A stretch of 64,000 nt of DNA from Amycolatopsis pretoriensis (lineage in GTDB: Bacteria > Actinomycetota > Actinomycetes > Mycobacteriales > Pseudonocardiaceae), in the NCBI RefSeq assembly GCF_900107925.1, contig NZ_FNUJ01000011.1, positions 62,001-126,000 on the forward strand. Direction: 5' to 3'. Below, piece by piece: positions 1 through 9,809 of this stretch. How positions within the stretch are numbered: position 1 is the first letter of the stretch; each line of letters begins with the position of its first letter. A program made the position numbers and the translations under genes. A model generated the notes under the pieces. The model was not told the DNA's origin. It saw only the letters and a program-made list of their open reading frames with translations, and did no database searches.

Positions 1-635
1 GACAGCACCAGCACCCGGTCGGACAGGTACACGCTCTCGTCGATGTCGTGCGTGACGACCAGGATCGTGCTGCCCTGCTCGCGCTGCACGCGCCGGGTGA
101 GGTCCTCGAGCTCGAACCGCGTCTGGGCGTCGACCGACGCGAACGGCTCGTCCATCAGCAGCAGCGCCGGCCGGCTGGCCAGCGCGCGGGCGATCGACAC
201 CCGCTGCTGCATGCCGCCCGACAGCTGCCACGGGAACTTGCCGCCGACGCCCGACAGCCCGACCTGCTCCAGGGCCTCCGCGGCCCGCGAACGCCGCTCG
301 GCCCGCGAGATCTGCCGCCAGCGCAACGGGAACTCGACGTTCTTCTGCACCGAAAGCCACGGGAACAACGACCGGCTGTAGTCCTGGAACACGACGGCGA
401 GGTCGTCCGGCACGCCGTTGACGCGGTCGCCGTGCAGGCTCACCGTGCCCTCGGTCGGCGGGGTCAGCCCGGCGACGCAGCGCAGCAGCGTCGACTTCCC
501 GCAGCCCGACGGGCCGACGATGCTGGCCAGCTGCCCGGCCTCGACGGTGAACGAGAGGTCGTTGACCGCGGTGTGCGCCTTCGGGCCCGAGCCGTAGCGG
601 TGGCTGAGGCCGGACACTTCGAGCATGGTTGACAT
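1..635 (-). CDS. ABC transporter ATPase, nitrate/sulfonate/taurine (SsuB/TauB) type, partial
   Basis: ATP-binding subunit of an importer for sulfonates, taurine, nitrate or a similar small organic anion. The protein starts MSTMLEVSGL and shows Walker A GPSGCGKST, signature LSGGMQQRVSIARAL and Walker B LLLMDEPF followed by the H-loop THD. The gene runs off the left edge, so the C-terminus is missing. The ATG at 635 has a second in-frame ATG at 626. It follows the permease at 655-1488 by 19 bases on the same strand, so it is the last visible gene of a binding protein-permease-permease-ATPase operon. Substrate is not readable from sequence. Confidence 0.9.
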   Translation of the reverse strand, partial: MSTMLEVSGLSHRYGSGPKAHTAVNDLSFTVEAGQLASIVGPSGCGKSTLLRCVAGLTPPTEGTVSLHGDRVNGVPDDLAVVFQDYSRSLFPWLSVQKNVEFPLRWRQISRAERRSRAAEALEQVGLSGVGGKFPWQLSGGMQQRVSIARALASRPALLLMDEPFASVDAQTRFELEDLTRRVQREQGSTILVVTHDIDESVYLSDRVLVL

Positions 636-654
636 GGGAGAGGCCTTTCCAGCG

Positions 655-1488
655 TCAGTCGCGGCCGAGGCGGGTGGGCTGCCAGGCGAGCACCCGCCGC
701 TCCGCGGCCAGGAAGATCGTGTTGAAGACGTAGCCGAGGATGCCCAGCAGCACCAGCCACGACCACATGGTCGGGAAGTCGAAGTCCTGCTGGGCGTTCA
801 GCAGCGACCGCCCGATGCCGTTGTACGCGCCGACCAGCTCGGAGACCACCATCAGCAGCAGCGAGATGGACAGGCTCACCCGCAGCCCGGCGAAGATCTT
901 CGGCGCCGCCGCGGGCAGCACCACCATCGTGATCCAGTACCGCTTGGGCGTGCGGAAGGACCGCGAGGTCTCCACCTTCACCTGGTCGACCGACCGGACG
1001 CCGTCGACCGCGTTGAGCAGCACCGGCCAGATCGCGCCGAAGATGATCGACCCGATCTGCATGCCCGAGCTCAGCCCGAACAGCACCGCGAACACCGGGA
1101 TCAGCGCGGGCGGCGGGATCGCGCGGAAGAACGCGAACAACGGCCCGACGTAGTCCATCGCGGTCTTGGAACGGCCCAGCAGCACGCCGAGGAAGACGCC
1201 GACGATCGCGGCCAGCGCCCAGCCGCCGAGCGTCCGGCCGAGGCTGGGGAACACGTTGTCGAACACCGCGTCGGTGAGGAACAGGTGCGACGCGGGCCCG
1301 GTGAACCACAGCTTCGCGGCGGCGACGGCGATTTCGGTCGGTGGCGGGAAGAACTTGCTGCCGCCGGCGCGGGCGGCGAACTCCCAGACGACCACGAGGA
1401 TCGCGAAGAGCAGCCAGTTGCGGGCGACGGTCGCGGCACCGCGGGCGGCGCGTCGGCCCACCCGCCCGGAAAGTGTCGCCGTGCTCAT
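655..1488 (-). CDS. ABC transporter permease, SsuC/TauC-like (second permease)
   Basis: Inner-membrane permease of the same importer, with about six hydrophobic segments and the EAA-type cytoplasmic loop of the BPD_transp_1 family (around residues 160-200). I chose the ATG at 1488 (MSTATLSGR) because GGAGG lies just upstream and the ATG overlaps the stop of the preceding permease as ATGA, which implies translational coupling. A longer frame reaches 1518 but its extra N-terminus MEHRRPGG is only the overlap with the upstream gene. Two different permeases in one operon suggest a heterodimeric channel. Confidence 0.9.
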   Translation of the reverse strand: MSTATLSGRVGRRAARGAATVARNWLLFAILVVVWEFAARAGGSKFFPPPTEIAVAAAKLWFTGPASHLFLTDAVFDNVFPSLGRTLGGWALAAIVGVFLGVLLGRSKTAMDYVGPLFAFFRAIPPPALIPVFAVLFGLSSGMQIGSIIFGAIWPVLLNAVDGVRSVDQVKVETSRSFRTPKRYWITMVVLPAAAPKIFAGLRVSLSISLLLMVVSELVGAYNGIGRSLLNAQQDFDFPTMWSWLVLLGILGYVFNTIFLAAERRVLAWQPTRLGRD

Positions 1489-2255
1489 GCGATCGCCTCC
1501 CGGTCGACGGTGCTCCACTTGAACAGCCGCTTGCCCAGTTGCTCGAGTCCTTCGTTGATCAGGTAGCCCAGGACCCCGGCGACCACGGTACCGGCCAGGA
1601 CCAGGTCGAACCGGATCGAGCCGGTACTGGCCACCAGGATGAAGCTGCCCAGGCCGACTTCGGAACCGGCCAGGAACTCGACGCTGACGACGGCGATCAG
1701 CGAGATGATCGCCGACAGCCGGATGCCCGTGAAGACGAACGGCGCGGTCTGCGGCAGCGCGACCGACGAGAGCATGCGGAACCGGCTGGTCCCGCAGGCG
1801 CGCGCGGTCTCCATCAGGACCGGGTCGATTTCACCCATGCCGTAGATGGTGTTGAACATGATCGGCCACAGCGATGCGTAGACCGCGAGGGTGATCTTCG
1901 CGTCGGGACCGGAGCCGATCACCAGCAGCACCAGCGGCACGAGCGCGGTGACCGGGATCGGGCGGAGGAATTCGACGATCGCGGCGGTGGCGGTGCGCAG
2001 CGCCGGGACGCTGCCCAGCAGCAGCCCGGCGGGTACGCCGACGGCGATCGCGATGGCGATGGCGATCAGCCAGGCCAGCATGGTCGCGACGATGTCGCGG
2101 AGGAAGGTGGGGTCGCCCAGCAGGTCCCCGACGGTGACCAGGACGACGCTCGGCGGCGGGGTGAACGTCTTACTGACCAGGCCGACCTGGACCACGACCT
2201 CCCAGAGCAGGAGGAAGCCGACCAGGCCGGCCAGGCCGCGAAGCAGTTTCTTCAC
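1485..2255 (-). CDS. ABC transporter permease, SsuC/TauC-like (first permease)
   Basis: Second permease subunit, about 256 residues, starting VKKLLRGLAGLVGFLLLW, a typical first membrane helix. The GTG at 2255 lies six bases after the stop of the binding-protein gene, so I prefer it to longer frames that run into that gene. Hydrophobic segments recur through the protein and the BPD_transp_1 cytoplasmic loop lies near the middle (ETARACGTSRFRML). Its stop overlaps the start of the next permease. Family assignment is firm; substrate is unknown. Confidence 0.88.
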   Translation of the reverse strand: MKKLLRGLAGLVGFLLLWEVVVQVGLVSKTFTPPPSVVLVTVGDLLGDPTFLRDIVATMLAWLIAIAIAIAVGVPAGLLLGSVPALRTATAAIVEFLRPIPVTALVPLVLLVIGSGPDAKITLAVYASLWPIMFNTIYGMGEIDPVLMETARACGTSRFRMLSSVALPQTAPFVFTGIRLSAIISLIAVVSVEFLAGSEVGLGSFILVASTGSIRFDLVLAGTVVAGVLGYLINEGLEQLGKRLFKWSTVDREAIA

Positions 2256-2260
2256 GGTTG

Positions 2261-3268
2261 TCAGCTGGCTGCCTGCGGGGCGATCATCGCCGCGGCGTCG
2301 ACCTTGGTGTTGATGACGCCCATCTGCAGCAGCAGGTCGGGCACCCGCTGCAGGCGCCGGGCGTCCAGAGTGGAGCCGTACCCGGGCAGGGTGAGCAGCT
2401 TGGCCGTGTCCTCGTCGATCTTCGCGTACTTGACCAGCAGCGGCTCCACCTTCGAGCGGTCGTTGAGCGCGTCGCTGGTGGCCTTCTTCATCGCGCGCTG
2501 GAAGGCCGCGAGGGTCTTCGGGTTCGCCTGGACCCACTTCGTCGCCGCGCCGTAGCCGGTCAGCGGGAAGTCCTGGCTGGCGCCGGTGTTGATGTCGATC
2601 ACCGGGGTGGCCCCGGCGATCTTCGCCGCCTGCGAGAGCATCGGCTCCGGCATGTAAGCCGCGTCCACCTGGCCCTGCTGCAGCGCCGCGGCCATGTTCG
2701 GCAGTGGCATCAGCACCCAGTTGACCTTGGAGAAGTCGACGCCGTGGTCCTTCATGACGGACTTCGTCAGGATGTCGGACGCGGTGTTCTTCGCCGTGAT
2801 CGCGATCCGCTTGTCCTTGAGGTCCTGGACCGTCTTCACCGTGGAGTTCGGCACCGTGACGATCGCGTTGCTCTTGGCGTTGACCGACGTGCCGTCGGCG
2901 ACCAGCTGCACGTCCGCGGCGCCGGTGCTCTTGGCGATGAAGAACGGCGTGTAGGTCGACAGCGCGATGTCCGCTTCACCGGAGATCGCCTTCGTCATCG
3001 ACGCTTGACCGCTGTTGGCGACGATCTGCTCGACCTCGAGGCCTTCGGCCTTGAAGTAACCGCCGTCCAGGGCCAGCCAGAACGGGCCCAGGTCGGTCGT
3101 CGGCATGATCGAGACCTTGATCTTCGACTTCTCCAGGCCGCCCCCGTTCGACGAGGCGCTCGAGTCGTCCGAGCCGAGCGCACTGCAGCCGGTGAGGGCT
3201 GTGGCGGCTGCGACGGTGAGGGCGAGCCCGAGCGCGGCGCGGCGAGTGCGAACCCGGCCACTGCTCAT
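2261..3268 (-). CDS. ABC transporter substrate-binding lipoprotein, NMT1/SsuA-like
   Basis: Extracytoplasmic binding protein that should deliver the substrate to the two downstream permeases. The N-terminus has basic residues, a hydrophobic stretch and lipobox LTGC, so it is probably lipid-anchored. The mature part (IKVSIMPTTDLGPFWLALD, then GYFKAEGLEVE) is typical of the SsuA/TauA/NMT1 family. Start is uncertain: ATG at 3268 gives a clean signal peptide, but a TTG at 3283 has AAGGAG six bases upstream and may be the true start. First gene of a four-gene operon. Confidence 0.88.
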   Translation of the reverse strand: MSSGRVRTRRAALGLALTVAAATALTGCSALGSDDSSASSNGGGLEKSKIKVSIMPTTDLGPFWLALDGGYFKAEGLEVEQIVANSGQASMTKAISGEADIALSTYTPFFIAKSTGAADVQLVADGTSVNAKSNAIVTVPNSTVKTVQDLKDKRIAITAKNTASDILTKSVMKDHGVDFSKVNWVLMPLPNMAAALQQGQVDAAYMPEPMLSQAAKIAGATPVIDINTGASQDFPLTGYGAATKWVQANPKTLAAFQRAMKKATSDALNDRSKVEPLLVKYAKIDEDTAKLLTLPGYGSTLDARRLQRVPDLLLQMGVINTKVDAAAMIAPQAAS

Positions 3269-3449
3269 GGCGTTTCCAAGCAAGGCCTGCTCCTTGGGTG
3301 AAAAAATTGACGGTTGGCGGACCGAATCCCGGGGAAGTACGTAACTCATTCTCGGGACGGCCCGCGGGCCACTGTAGAGGCGGTGACAGCTCGCTCACAA
3401 CGGGTGGGATCAATACCTAAGAGGGTGGCACACGTCACTCTTTTGGCCT

Positions 3450-3463
3450 CTGGTCTAGACCCA
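3450..3463. promoter_or_regulatory. DasR/GntR-like operator candidate (dre-like)
   Basis: The palindrome GGTCTAGACC sits in the context CTGGTCTAGACCCACT. The published DasR dre core is TGGTCTAGACCA; here 11 of 12 core bases match. It lies about 180 bp upstream of the ABC binding-protein gene and 520 bp upstream of the conservon. Binding by a GntR-family regulator is inference. Confidence 0.4.
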
Positions 3464-3845
3464 CTGCTCCACTCGCCGTAGCCGTTCACCCAGCGTAGGG
3501 CCTAGATCGCGAATTCCGGATGGCCAGCTGTGGGCCGGCTGAGCGAACGCTGTGCAACATCGGGCACGAAGCGTCGGGAGGGTTACATCTTCCCCGGCCG
3601 TTCGCTACCCTCTGCACCTGCGGGGAGGTATCAACCTCCGATGTAGTGAGAGAGAGTGCCTGGATGGCCGATCAAGACGGACCACTTCGGTGTACCAGGG
3701 CTCACTGTGCTTTTCCTGAGAGATTCTCCCCCGCAGAGACCACTGCCTGGCCGTGCTCAGCCGCCGTGCCGGTGGGCTGACCGACCAAACAGACCGATGC
3801 AGACCAGCGCAGGGACCCGACCGTGATGCTCGAGCTGAACCGATT

Positions 3846-3861
3846 CCGTCCGGCCGGACGG
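3846..3861. repeat. Perfect 16-bp palindrome in conservon leader
   Basis: CCGTCCGGCCGGACGG is a perfect palindrome about 120 bp before cvnA, flanked by AACC/GGTT that can lengthen the stem. It may be a leader hairpin or an operator. Confidence 0.4.
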
Positions 3862-3978
3862 GGTTCAGGAACCCGCAAAGCCGACACTGAAGACGATCTT
3901 TTCACCCGTACGGGTAGCGTCTCGCGCTGGTTCCTGCCGATCGGCCACCGAGCCGGAACGCCGGGAGCGTGCTGACGA

Positions 3979-6900
3979 GTGGCTGAGGAGAACCAGATGC
4001 GCCCTGGCGGGCGCTGGACCGAGCAGAGCTTCACGAGCACGAACGATGATGGTGGTGCGGCGGTGCCGAACGAAGACGCCGCGGGGGTGGGAGGGACCCC
4101 CGCGCAGTCGCCCGGAGATGCTCCGGGCAGGAAGGCCGGGCTGTTCTCCGGCATGCGCGACTGGCGGCTGCGCTCGAAGCTGGCCGCCATCCTCCTGATC
4201 CCGACGCTGACCGCGCTCGTGCTGGGCACGCTGCGCGTCGTCGACGACGCCCAGCAGGCGGCCGAGTTCCAGCGGACGGCCGACCAGGTCGCCTTCGCCG
4301 TCAAGGTCACCACGGTGGTCCACGAGCTGCAGAACGAGCGCTCGCTGGCCGTCGCGCGGATCTCGTCCAACAACCAGCTGCTGCAGACCGGGCTGGACGC
4401 GCAGATCGCCAAGGTCGACCGCGAGGTCACCAACCTGCGCTCGGCGGCCGCGACCCTCAACTACGACGACCAGGCGACCAAGGACCGCTACACCCGCGGT
4501 CTCCAGCGCCTCGACGCCCTGCGCCCGCTGCGGGCGGCGTTCAACACCTCGAGCGGCCTGCCCGACATCACGGTGATGACCGCCTACTCGGGCATCCTCG
4601 ACTCGCTCATCGAGCTCGGCCGCGAGGTGACCACCGCGGTCACCGACCGGGACGTGCTGCGGCTGGGTACGAGCACGCAGGCGGTCAGCGAGGCCAAGGA
4701 GTTCACCACCCGCTCCGACGCCGAGCTGCAGATCGCCGCGTTCCGCGGCAACTTCCCCGGCGACCTCCTGGACCAGACGCGCGCGTCGGCGTCCAGTGCC
4801 GACGCCTCCGTCCAGGCCTTCCTCGCGAACGCCGACGACGACCAGCGCCAGCTCTACAACGACACCTACTCCGGCCCGGAGGTCGACGACCGCCGCCGGA
4901 TCCAGACCGCCGCGTTCGCCTTCGCCCAGCTGGGTGAGGCCCCGAGCATCGACACGACGGCCCTGGGCAAGGACAGCACCGTGTCGGCGGACAAGCTGCA
5001 CGCGGTCGAGTCGAACCTGCTGGCCCAGCTCAAGACCCGCGCCGACGACCTCGCCACGGCGGCGGTCAACTCGGCCTGGGTCGGCGGTGCCATCGTGCTC
5101 GCCGCGCTGGCGGCCGCGATCGCGCTGATGCTCGTCGTCGCCCGCCTGATGCTGCGCCCGCTGCGGGTGCTGCGGAAGAGCGCGCTCGACGTGGCTTACA
5201 CCCGGCTGCCCGAAACGGTGCAGGCGATCCTCGACGACCCGGACCCGGTCGGCGCCTCGAAGAAGGCCGTCCAGCCGGTGCCCGTCACCTCCCGCGACGA
5301 GATCGGCGAGGTCGCGCGGTCGTTCGACATCGTCCACGAACAAGCCGTCAAGATGGCCGCCGAGCAGGCCCTCCTGCGCGAGAACGTCAACGGCATCTTC
5401 GTGAACCTGTCCCGGCGGTCGCAGCGGCTGGTGGAACGCCAGCTCGGCGTCATCGACCGGCTCGAGGCCGACGAGCAGGACCCGGACCACTTGGCGAGCC
5501 TGTTCGAGCTCGACCACCTCGCGACGCGGCTGCGGCGCAACGGTGAGTCCCTGCTGGTGCTCTCCGGTGCCGGCCTGGCGAAGTCCGTGCCCAAGCCGGT
5601 GCCCGCCGCCGACGTCATCGGCGCCGCGGTGTCCGAGATCGAGCAGTACGCCCGGATCGAGGTCGGCATCGTGCCCGACGTCGCGGTCCAGGGCCTCGCG
5701 ATCCACGACCTCGTGCACGTCCTCGCCGAGCTGCTCGACAACGCGACCTACTTCTCCGAACCGGAGACGAAGGTCATCGTCCGGGCCGTGGTGACCCGCC
5801 GCAAGGCGCTCGCCATCCAGGTCACCGACCACGGTGTCGGCATGACCGAGGACCGGCTGGCCGAGGTCAACGCGCGCCTGGCCGAGCCGCCGGACCTGGA
5901 CGTGTCGGTGACCCGCCGGATGGGTCTGTACGTGGTCTCGCGCCTGGCCAAGCGCCACGGCATCGAGGTCCGCCTGCGTGAGAACGAGGACATCGAGGGT
6001 GGCGTGATCGCCCGCGTCGTCGTCCCGGCGGAGCTGCTCACGCCGCTGCGCCCGGGCATGGCGCGGCAGTCCCCGCCGCCGGCGAACCGGTCCGAGACGT
6101 CGATGTCGATGCCGAGCATCCCGATCCCGGCCGCGCGCTCCGACTTCGACCAGACGCAGTCGCACACGCCGGTGCCGCCTTCGGCACCGCCGCCCCCACC
6201 GCCTCCGCCGGCTCCCGAGCCGGTGGCGAACCAGGGCGGGCTGGTGCCACTCGACCAGCCGATCAGCCTGGACGACCTGGTCAGCGGCGGCCGCGCGGCG
6301 GGCCCGTTCCTGTCGCCCGAGCTGCCGAAGCCCGAGACGCCGGCCTGGCCGACCGCCGAGGACCTCGCGCCGCTGACCCCGCGGTCGAACGGCGAAGGCG
6401 CCAGCTCCCGGGCCGGTGACACGCAGTTCGCGCCCCTGGTCCTGCCGAAGCGCGAGCCGAAGTACGTCCCCCCGGAGGAGCCGCCACCACCCCCGCCGCC
6501 CGCGGTGGAGGTCGGGTCGTCGGCCCTCGAGGACGATGTACCCACCCGGCGGCTGCCCATCTACCAGTCGGTGCTGTCACGCTGGTTCAGTGAGGGCGAC
6601 GACTCGGCTGCCGACCCGGTGCAGCCGCAGAGCGAGGGTGAAGACCCGAACCTGCCGCCGCTCACCGGCACCCCGGAGCCGGCGGCGCCCGAACCGGTCG
6701 TCGCCCGGCGCCAGGAGCCCGTCGCCGACGAGCTGCAGCCGACCGCCGCGACCCGGCACCCGCTCCTCCCCGCCGACGACGGCTGGCACAGCGCCTCCGA
6801 CGACGGCTGGCAGGCGGCGCAGTCGCTGCTGGAGTCCAAGAACGAGGAGATCACCCCGGCCGGGCTGCCCAAGCGCGTCCCGAACCAGTACCTGGTGCCG

Positions 6901-7143
6901 GGGTCGATCAACGGTCCTTCGGCCGAAGCGCCGGCGCAGAACAGCTTCGCGGACAACACCGCGGGGATGCCCGGAACGGGTGCGATCACCCGCTCGGCGT
7001 CCGCGGCGCGGAGCCGGATGGCAAGCTTCCAGCGGGGCTACACCTCGGGACGACATGCGTTGAAGGAACTCCCGGGCGAGGAACAGCTGGAAAGCAGCAG
7101 GGTTCCGGGACGTGGCAACACCACAGACAGCAGTGAGGAGTGA
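3979..7143 (+). CDS. cvnA: Conservon sensor histidine kinase with NIT domain (CvnA)
   Basis: Membrane sensor kinase of an actinobacterial conservon, which relays a signal to the roadblock/DUF742/GTPase partners encoded next. Helix 1 is near residues 66-86, followed by an extracellular nitrate/nitrite-sensing-like (NIT) region to about 360, helix 2 at 364-392, a HAMP region, then an ATPase module with N-box [17 protein letters not shown] (about 576-592) and G-box DHGVGM (about 616). The dimerisation part has [12 protein letters not shown] in place of a classic H-box, as usual for CvnA proteins. The last 360 residues are a proline-rich, disordered-looking tail. GTG start chosen at 3979, which gives MAEENQMRP. 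About 1054 residues. Confidence 0.9.
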   Translation: MAEENQMRPGGRWTEQSFTSTNDDGGAAVPNEDAAGVGGTPAQSPGDAPGRKAGLFSGMRDWRLRSKLAAILLIPTLTALVLGTLRVVDDAQQAAEFQRTADQVAFAVKVTTVVHELQNERSLAVARISSNNQLLQTGLDAQIAKVDREVTNLRSAAATLNYDDQATKDRYTRGLQRLDALRPLRAAFNTSSGLPDITVMTAYSGILDSLIELGREVTTAVTDRDVLRLGTSTQAVSEAKEFTTRSDAELQIAAFRGNFPGDLLDQTRASASSADASVQAFLANADDDQRQLYNDTYSGPEVDDRRRIQTAAFAFAQLGEAPSIDTTALGKDSTVSADKLHAVESNLLAQLKTRADDLATAAVNSAWVGGAIVLAALAAAIALMLVVARLMLRPLRVLRKSALDVAYTRLPETVQAILDDPDPVGASKKAVQPVPVTSRDEIGEVARSFDIVHEQAVKMAAEQALLRENVNGIFVNLSRRSQRLVERQLGVIDRLEADEQDPDHLASLFELDHLATRLRRNGESLLVLSGAGLAKSVPKPVPAADVIGAAVSEIEQYARIEVGIVPDVAVQGLAIHDLVHVLAELLDNATYFSEPETKVIVRAVVTRRKALAIQVTDHGVGMTEDRLAEVNARLAEPPDLDVSVTRRMGLYVVSRLAKRHGIEVRLRENEDIEGGVIARVVVPAELLTPLRPGMARQSPPPANRSETSMSMPSIPIPAARSDFDQTQSHTPVPPSAPPPPPPPPAPEPVANQGGLVPLDQPISLDDLVSGGRAAGPFLSPELPKPETPAWPTAEDLAPLTPRSNGEGASSRAGDTQFAPLVLPKREPKYVPPEEPPPPPPPAVEVGSSALEDDVPTRRLPIYQSVLSRWFSEGDDSAADPVQPQSEGEDPNLPPLTGTPEPAAPEPVVARRQEPVADELQPTAATRHPLLPADDGWHSASDDGWQAAQSLLESKNEEITPAGLPKRVPNQYLVPGSINGPSAEAPAQNSFADNTAGMPGTGAITRSASAARSRMASFQRGYTSGRHALKELPGEEQLESSRVPGRGNTTDSSEE
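4080..4104. repeat. REP-like palindrome inside cvnA
   Basis: CGCGGGGGT and ACCCCCGCG form perfect 9-bp arms around the loop GGGAGGG. The element is translated in frame in the N-terminal cytoplasmic linker ([12 protein letters not shown]), where an insertion would be tolerated. It resembles the G/C palindromes common between genes in these genomes. Confidence 0.45.
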
Positions 7144-7145
7144 AA

Positions 7146-7625
7146 GTGACACGGGCGGGTGCAATGCAGCCGGGTGGCTCCGCGCAGCCGAACGGCCAGG
7201 CGCATGCCAAGGCGAACAATGCCGGCAGCTTCGCTTGGCTGATCACGGATTTCGTGCACCGGGTGCCCGGCGCGGCCCACGCGGTCGTGGTGTCGGCCGA
7301 CGGCCTGCTCCTGGCGGCTTCGCGTGGCCTGCCGAAGGACCGGGCGGACCAGCTGGCCGCGGTGGCGTCGGGGCTCACCAGCCTCGCGCGCGGCGCGGCC
7401 AAGGTGTTCGAAGGCGGGACGGTCGCGCAGACCGTCGTCGAGATGGCCAACGGCTTCCTCTTCCTCATGTCGGTTTCCGACGGTTCGTGCCTGGCGGTCC
7501 TCGGTTCGCCGGAGAGTGACATCGGCTTGGTCGTCTACGAGATGACCCTGCTGGTGGAGCGGGTCGGCCAGCAGCTGACTCCGGAGATGCGGGCGCAACT
7601 GCAGGGTGCGGCGATCCGCCGCTGA
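7146..7625 (+). CDS. cvnB: Roadblock/LC7 protein of the conservon (CvnB, copy 1)
   Basis: Roadblock/LC7-domain protein of about 159 residues, the usual second gene of a conservon and a likely modulator of the CvnD GTPase at the membrane. The core begins [29 protein letters not shown], and the fold runs to [18 protein letters not shown] chose the GTG at 7146 because GAGGAG (7135-7140) is spaced five bases from it; GTG 7140 and ATG 7164 are alternatives. It starts two bases after the cvnA stop. A close paralogue lies at 9387-9803. Confidence 0.88.
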   Translation: MTRAGAMQPGGSAQPNGQAHAKANNAGSFAWLITDFVHRVPGAAHAVVVSADGLLLAASRGLPKDRADQLAAVASGLTSLARGAAKVFEGGTVAQTVVEMANGFLFLMSVSDGSCLAVLGSPESDIGLVVYEMTLLVERVGQQLTPEMRAQLQGAAIRR

Positions 7626-7650
7626 GGACCCGGGAACCGAGGAGAGAGCC

Positions 7651-8430
7651 GTGGACGACGGGCGCTTGAGGGGCGATGGCCGGCTCGGTGACGACTTCTC
7701 CGGCGGGTGGTCCGAGCACTCGGACGACGGCCGGGAAGACTGGCAGTCGTTCCGGGACCGGGTCGACCGCGAGTGGCGGTCGCGCCGGGTGCAGGCGTCC
7801 GACAGCGACCCCGTGCGGGAGCCGCCGAACTGGCTGACCGACAGCAATGCCGGTCAGGAGCCGATCCGGCCGATCGCCGGGAGCGGTGAGTACCGCGACC
7901 GGCTGCTCGGCGGGCCCGGTGCGGAGCTGTTCGGCGGGTCGAGCGGGCCGCTGTACGACGCGCGGGACTTCGCCGCGTACAGCACCGAGCGCGACTTCTC
8001 GTCGGGCCCGGACTCCGGTGAGCTCGCCGCGGCGCTGCCGCAGCAGGCCCACCAGGAGTACGTCGACGCGCCGGCGCCGACGGAGATGGAGACGTCCGGA
8101 CTCGTCCGGCCGTACTTCCGGACCCGGGGCCGGACGAAGGCGACGCTCGACCTGGCGATCGAGGCGCTGATTTCGACCAGCGAACAAGGCCGGATGCTCG
8201 ACCGGGTCCGGGTGCCCGAGCACCGGTCGATCTGCGACCTGTGCCTCGACACCCGGTCGGTGGCCGAAGTGGCGGCGCTGCTGCGCCTGCCGCTCGGCGT
8301 GGTGCGGGTGTTGATTGGTGACGTGGCGGGCCTCGGGCTGGTGCTGGTGCACTCCAGCAGCCCGACCGTGGGCGACCGCCCGAGTATCGAGTTCATGGAA
8401 AGGGTGCTCAGTGGGCTTCGGAGAATTTGA
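7651..8430 (+). CDS. cvnC: DUF742 protein of the conservon (CvnC, copy 1)
   Basis: Third conservon component, 259 residues. The first 150 residues are charged and probably disordered; the DUF742 part begins near SGLVRPYFRTRGRT and contains the winged-helix-like segment EHRSICDLCLDTRSVAEVAALL and LRLPLGVVRVLIGDV. GTG at 7651 was chosen for the GGAGAG four bases upstream; a longer frame to 7606 overlaps cvnB. The cvnD start lies inside its 3' end. DUF742 proteins are thought to act with CvnA/B/D, but the exact biochemical role is not settled. Confidence 0.87.
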   Translation: MDDGRLRGDGRLGDDFSGGWSEHSDDGREDWQSFRDRVDREWRSRRVQASDSDPVREPPNWLTDSNAGQEPIRPIAGSGEYRDRLLGGPGAELFGGSSGPLYDARDFAAYSTERDFSSGPDSGELAAALPQQAHQEYVDAPAPTEMETSGLVRPYFRTRGRTKATLDLAIEALISTSEQGRMLDRVRVPEHRSICDLCLDTRSVAEVAALLRLPLGVVRVLIGDVAGLGLVLVHSSSPTVGDRPSIEFMERVLSGLRRI

Positions 8431-9019
8431 CTCCGACGCGAACGCGCCGCAGGTGACGGGTCCGACCTCGTCGGCCAAGATCGTGGTCGCCGGCGGGTTC
8501 GGTTCGGGGAAGACAACGCTGGTCGGGGCGATCTCCGAGATCGACCCGCTGACCACCGAGGCCATGATGACCGAGGCGAGCGTCGGACACGACGACACCT
8601 CGGCCACGCCCAACAAGACCACCACGACCGTGGCGATGGACTTCGGGCGCATCTCGCTGGACTCGGACCTGGTGCTGTACGTCTTCGGTACGCCGGGTCA
8701 GCACCGGTTCTGGTTCATGTGGGACGACCTCGCGGTCGGTGCCATCGGGGCGGTCGTGCTGGTGGACACGCGGCGGCTCGCCGACGCGTTCCCCTCGATC
8801 GACTTCTTCGAGAACCGGAAGCTGCCCTACGTCGTCGCGATCAACTGCTTCGACCGGCTCCTGCACCACCAGATCGAGGACGTGCGGCACGCGCTCACCA
8901 TCGCGCCGTCGGTCCCGATCATGGCGTGCGACGCGCGTGAGCGCGACTCCGCCAAGCAGGTGCTGATCTCCGTCGTCCAGCACGCGATCGCGCACGATAC
9001 GGCGCTGCGCGCGGGCTGA
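8411..9019 (+). CDS. cvnD: Small GTPase of the conservon (CvnD, copy 1)
   Basis: Ras-like/MglA-type small GTP-binding protein, the output switch of the conservon, about 202 residues. P-loop GGFGSGKTT lies near residues 28-36; switch II is [10 protein letters not shown]; the guanine-specificity segment is AINCFD, with the last motif ACDARE. Starts at GTG 8411, overlapping cvnC by 20 bases, which suggests coupled translation. A longer frame to 8315 is only cvnC sequence read in another frame. Confidence 0.9.
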   Translation: MGFGEFDSDANAPQVTGPTSSAKIVVAGGFGSGKTTLVGAISEIDPLTTEAMMTEASVGHDDTSATPNKTTTTVAMDFGRISLDSDLVLYVFGTPGQHRFWFMWDDLAVGAIGAVVLVDTRRLADAFPSIDFFENRKLPYVVAINCFDRLLHHQIEDVRHALTIAPSVPIMACDARERDSAKQVLISVVQHAIAHDTALRAG

Positions 9020-9386
9020 GGGTATGTCGCCCCGAACCGGATGCGGCCGTTGGAGTGAACTCCACGGGCTTCACCCACTTCGGGGAGCCTTGCCGCCGTC
9101 CGGAGGACATGACGGCTGCCGCCGTCCGGTACCGGTGCCGGCTCGGCCTGCCCTCCGCCGGTCTGACCTGCGCGGACACCCGGCCGGGGTGGATCGCGGG
9201 GTGAGTTCCGCCCGCGCCGCCCGGACCGGGCCGGCGCGGAGCGCGGCCGGGCGCACACGTAGGGTGCGCAGCGGCCGGCCGGTGGTCGACTCGACACTTC
9301 CGGCGGGGCGAATACGCTTGAGCGTGGGCCGTGCCGGCCACTCCGGAGTGCGGCGCGCGGCGTCGCAGGAGCAAGGAGGGGCAGTA
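9020..9386. other. 367-bp gap between conservon blocks
   Basis: Separates the A-B-C-D block from the second B-C pair. Holds a short GGAGT/ACTCC inverted repeat near 9052-9063. An open frame continues the downstream roadblock gene upstream to 9024 but lacks family similarity; I treat the gap as leader/promoter DNA for the second B-C pair. Confidence 0.5.
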
Positions 9387-9803
9387 GTGACGGCTTCCGG
9401 CCAGGGTTCGTTCGGCTGGCTCATCACGGACTTCGTGCGCCGGGTACCCGGCGCCGCGCACGCCGTTCTGGTGTCCGCGGACGGCCTGCTGCTCGCGCCG
9501 TCGGAAGGGCTGCCGCAGGAGCGCGCCGAGCAGCTGTCCGCGGTGGCGTCCGGGCTGATCAGCCTGACTTTCGGCGCCGCGCGCTGCTTCGAAGCGGGCG
9601 GCGTCAACCAGACCGTGGTGGAGATGGAGCGCGGCTACTTGTTCCTGATGTCCGTTTCGGACGGTTCGTCGCTGGCGGTGCTGGCCGCGCCGACGTGCGA
9701 CATCGGCACGGTCGCGTACGAGATGACGTTGCTCGTCGAGCGCGTGGGCCAGCAGATCACCCCCGAGCTGCGCGCCCAGCTGCAGGGTGGCGTGCGTGGG
9801 TAG
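9387..9803 (+). CDS. Roadblock/LC7 protein (CvnB, copy 2)
   Basis: Second roadblock/LC7 protein, 138 residues, highly similar to the product of 7146-7625 ([21 protein letters not shown] versus [21 protein letters not shown], and the same C-terminal ERVGQQ and QLQGG segments). GTG at 9387 was chosen because AAGGAGG lies seven bases upstream. With the next gene it forms a second B-C pair lacking its own kinase and GTPase, so it presumably works with the upstream CvnA/CvnD or with a distant set. The similarity suggests local duplication. Confidence 0.87.
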   Translation: MTASGQGSFGWLITDFVRRVPGAAHAVLVSADGLLLAPSEGLPQERAEQLSAVASGLISLTFGAARCFEAGGVNQTVVEMERGYLFLMSVSDGSSLAVLAAPTCDIGTVAYEMTLLVERVGQQITPELRAQLQGGVRG

Positions 9804-9809
9804 GGCGAG

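Larger units (their letters stand above)
3269..3978. other. 710-bp divergent intergenic region
   Basis: Divergent promoter region between the ABC importer (-) and the conservon (+). It holds a DasR-like palindrome (3452-3461), a G/C palindrome in the likely conservon leader (3846-3861) and a GGGTTC/GAACCC inverted repeat just after it. An open frame at 3520-3780 has no recognisable domain and an unlikely composition; I do not call it. No RNA gene was recognised. Confidence 0.6.

Noticed and set aside
625-1566. Long plus-strand open frame opposite the ABC permeases
   Set aside because: Arg/Gln/Asp/His-rich composition typical of the complement of a G/C-rich membrane-protein gene; the minus-strand product is a clear permease.
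3520-3780. 86-codon open frame between the importer and conservon
   Set aside because: No similarity, no convincing ribosome-binding site, Cys- and Pro-rich composition unlike real proteins here.
3865-6165. 766-codon minus-strand open frame opposite cvnA
   Set aside because: Composition ([16 protein letters not shown]) is that of a reverse-strand shadow; the plus strand encodes a recognisable kinase.
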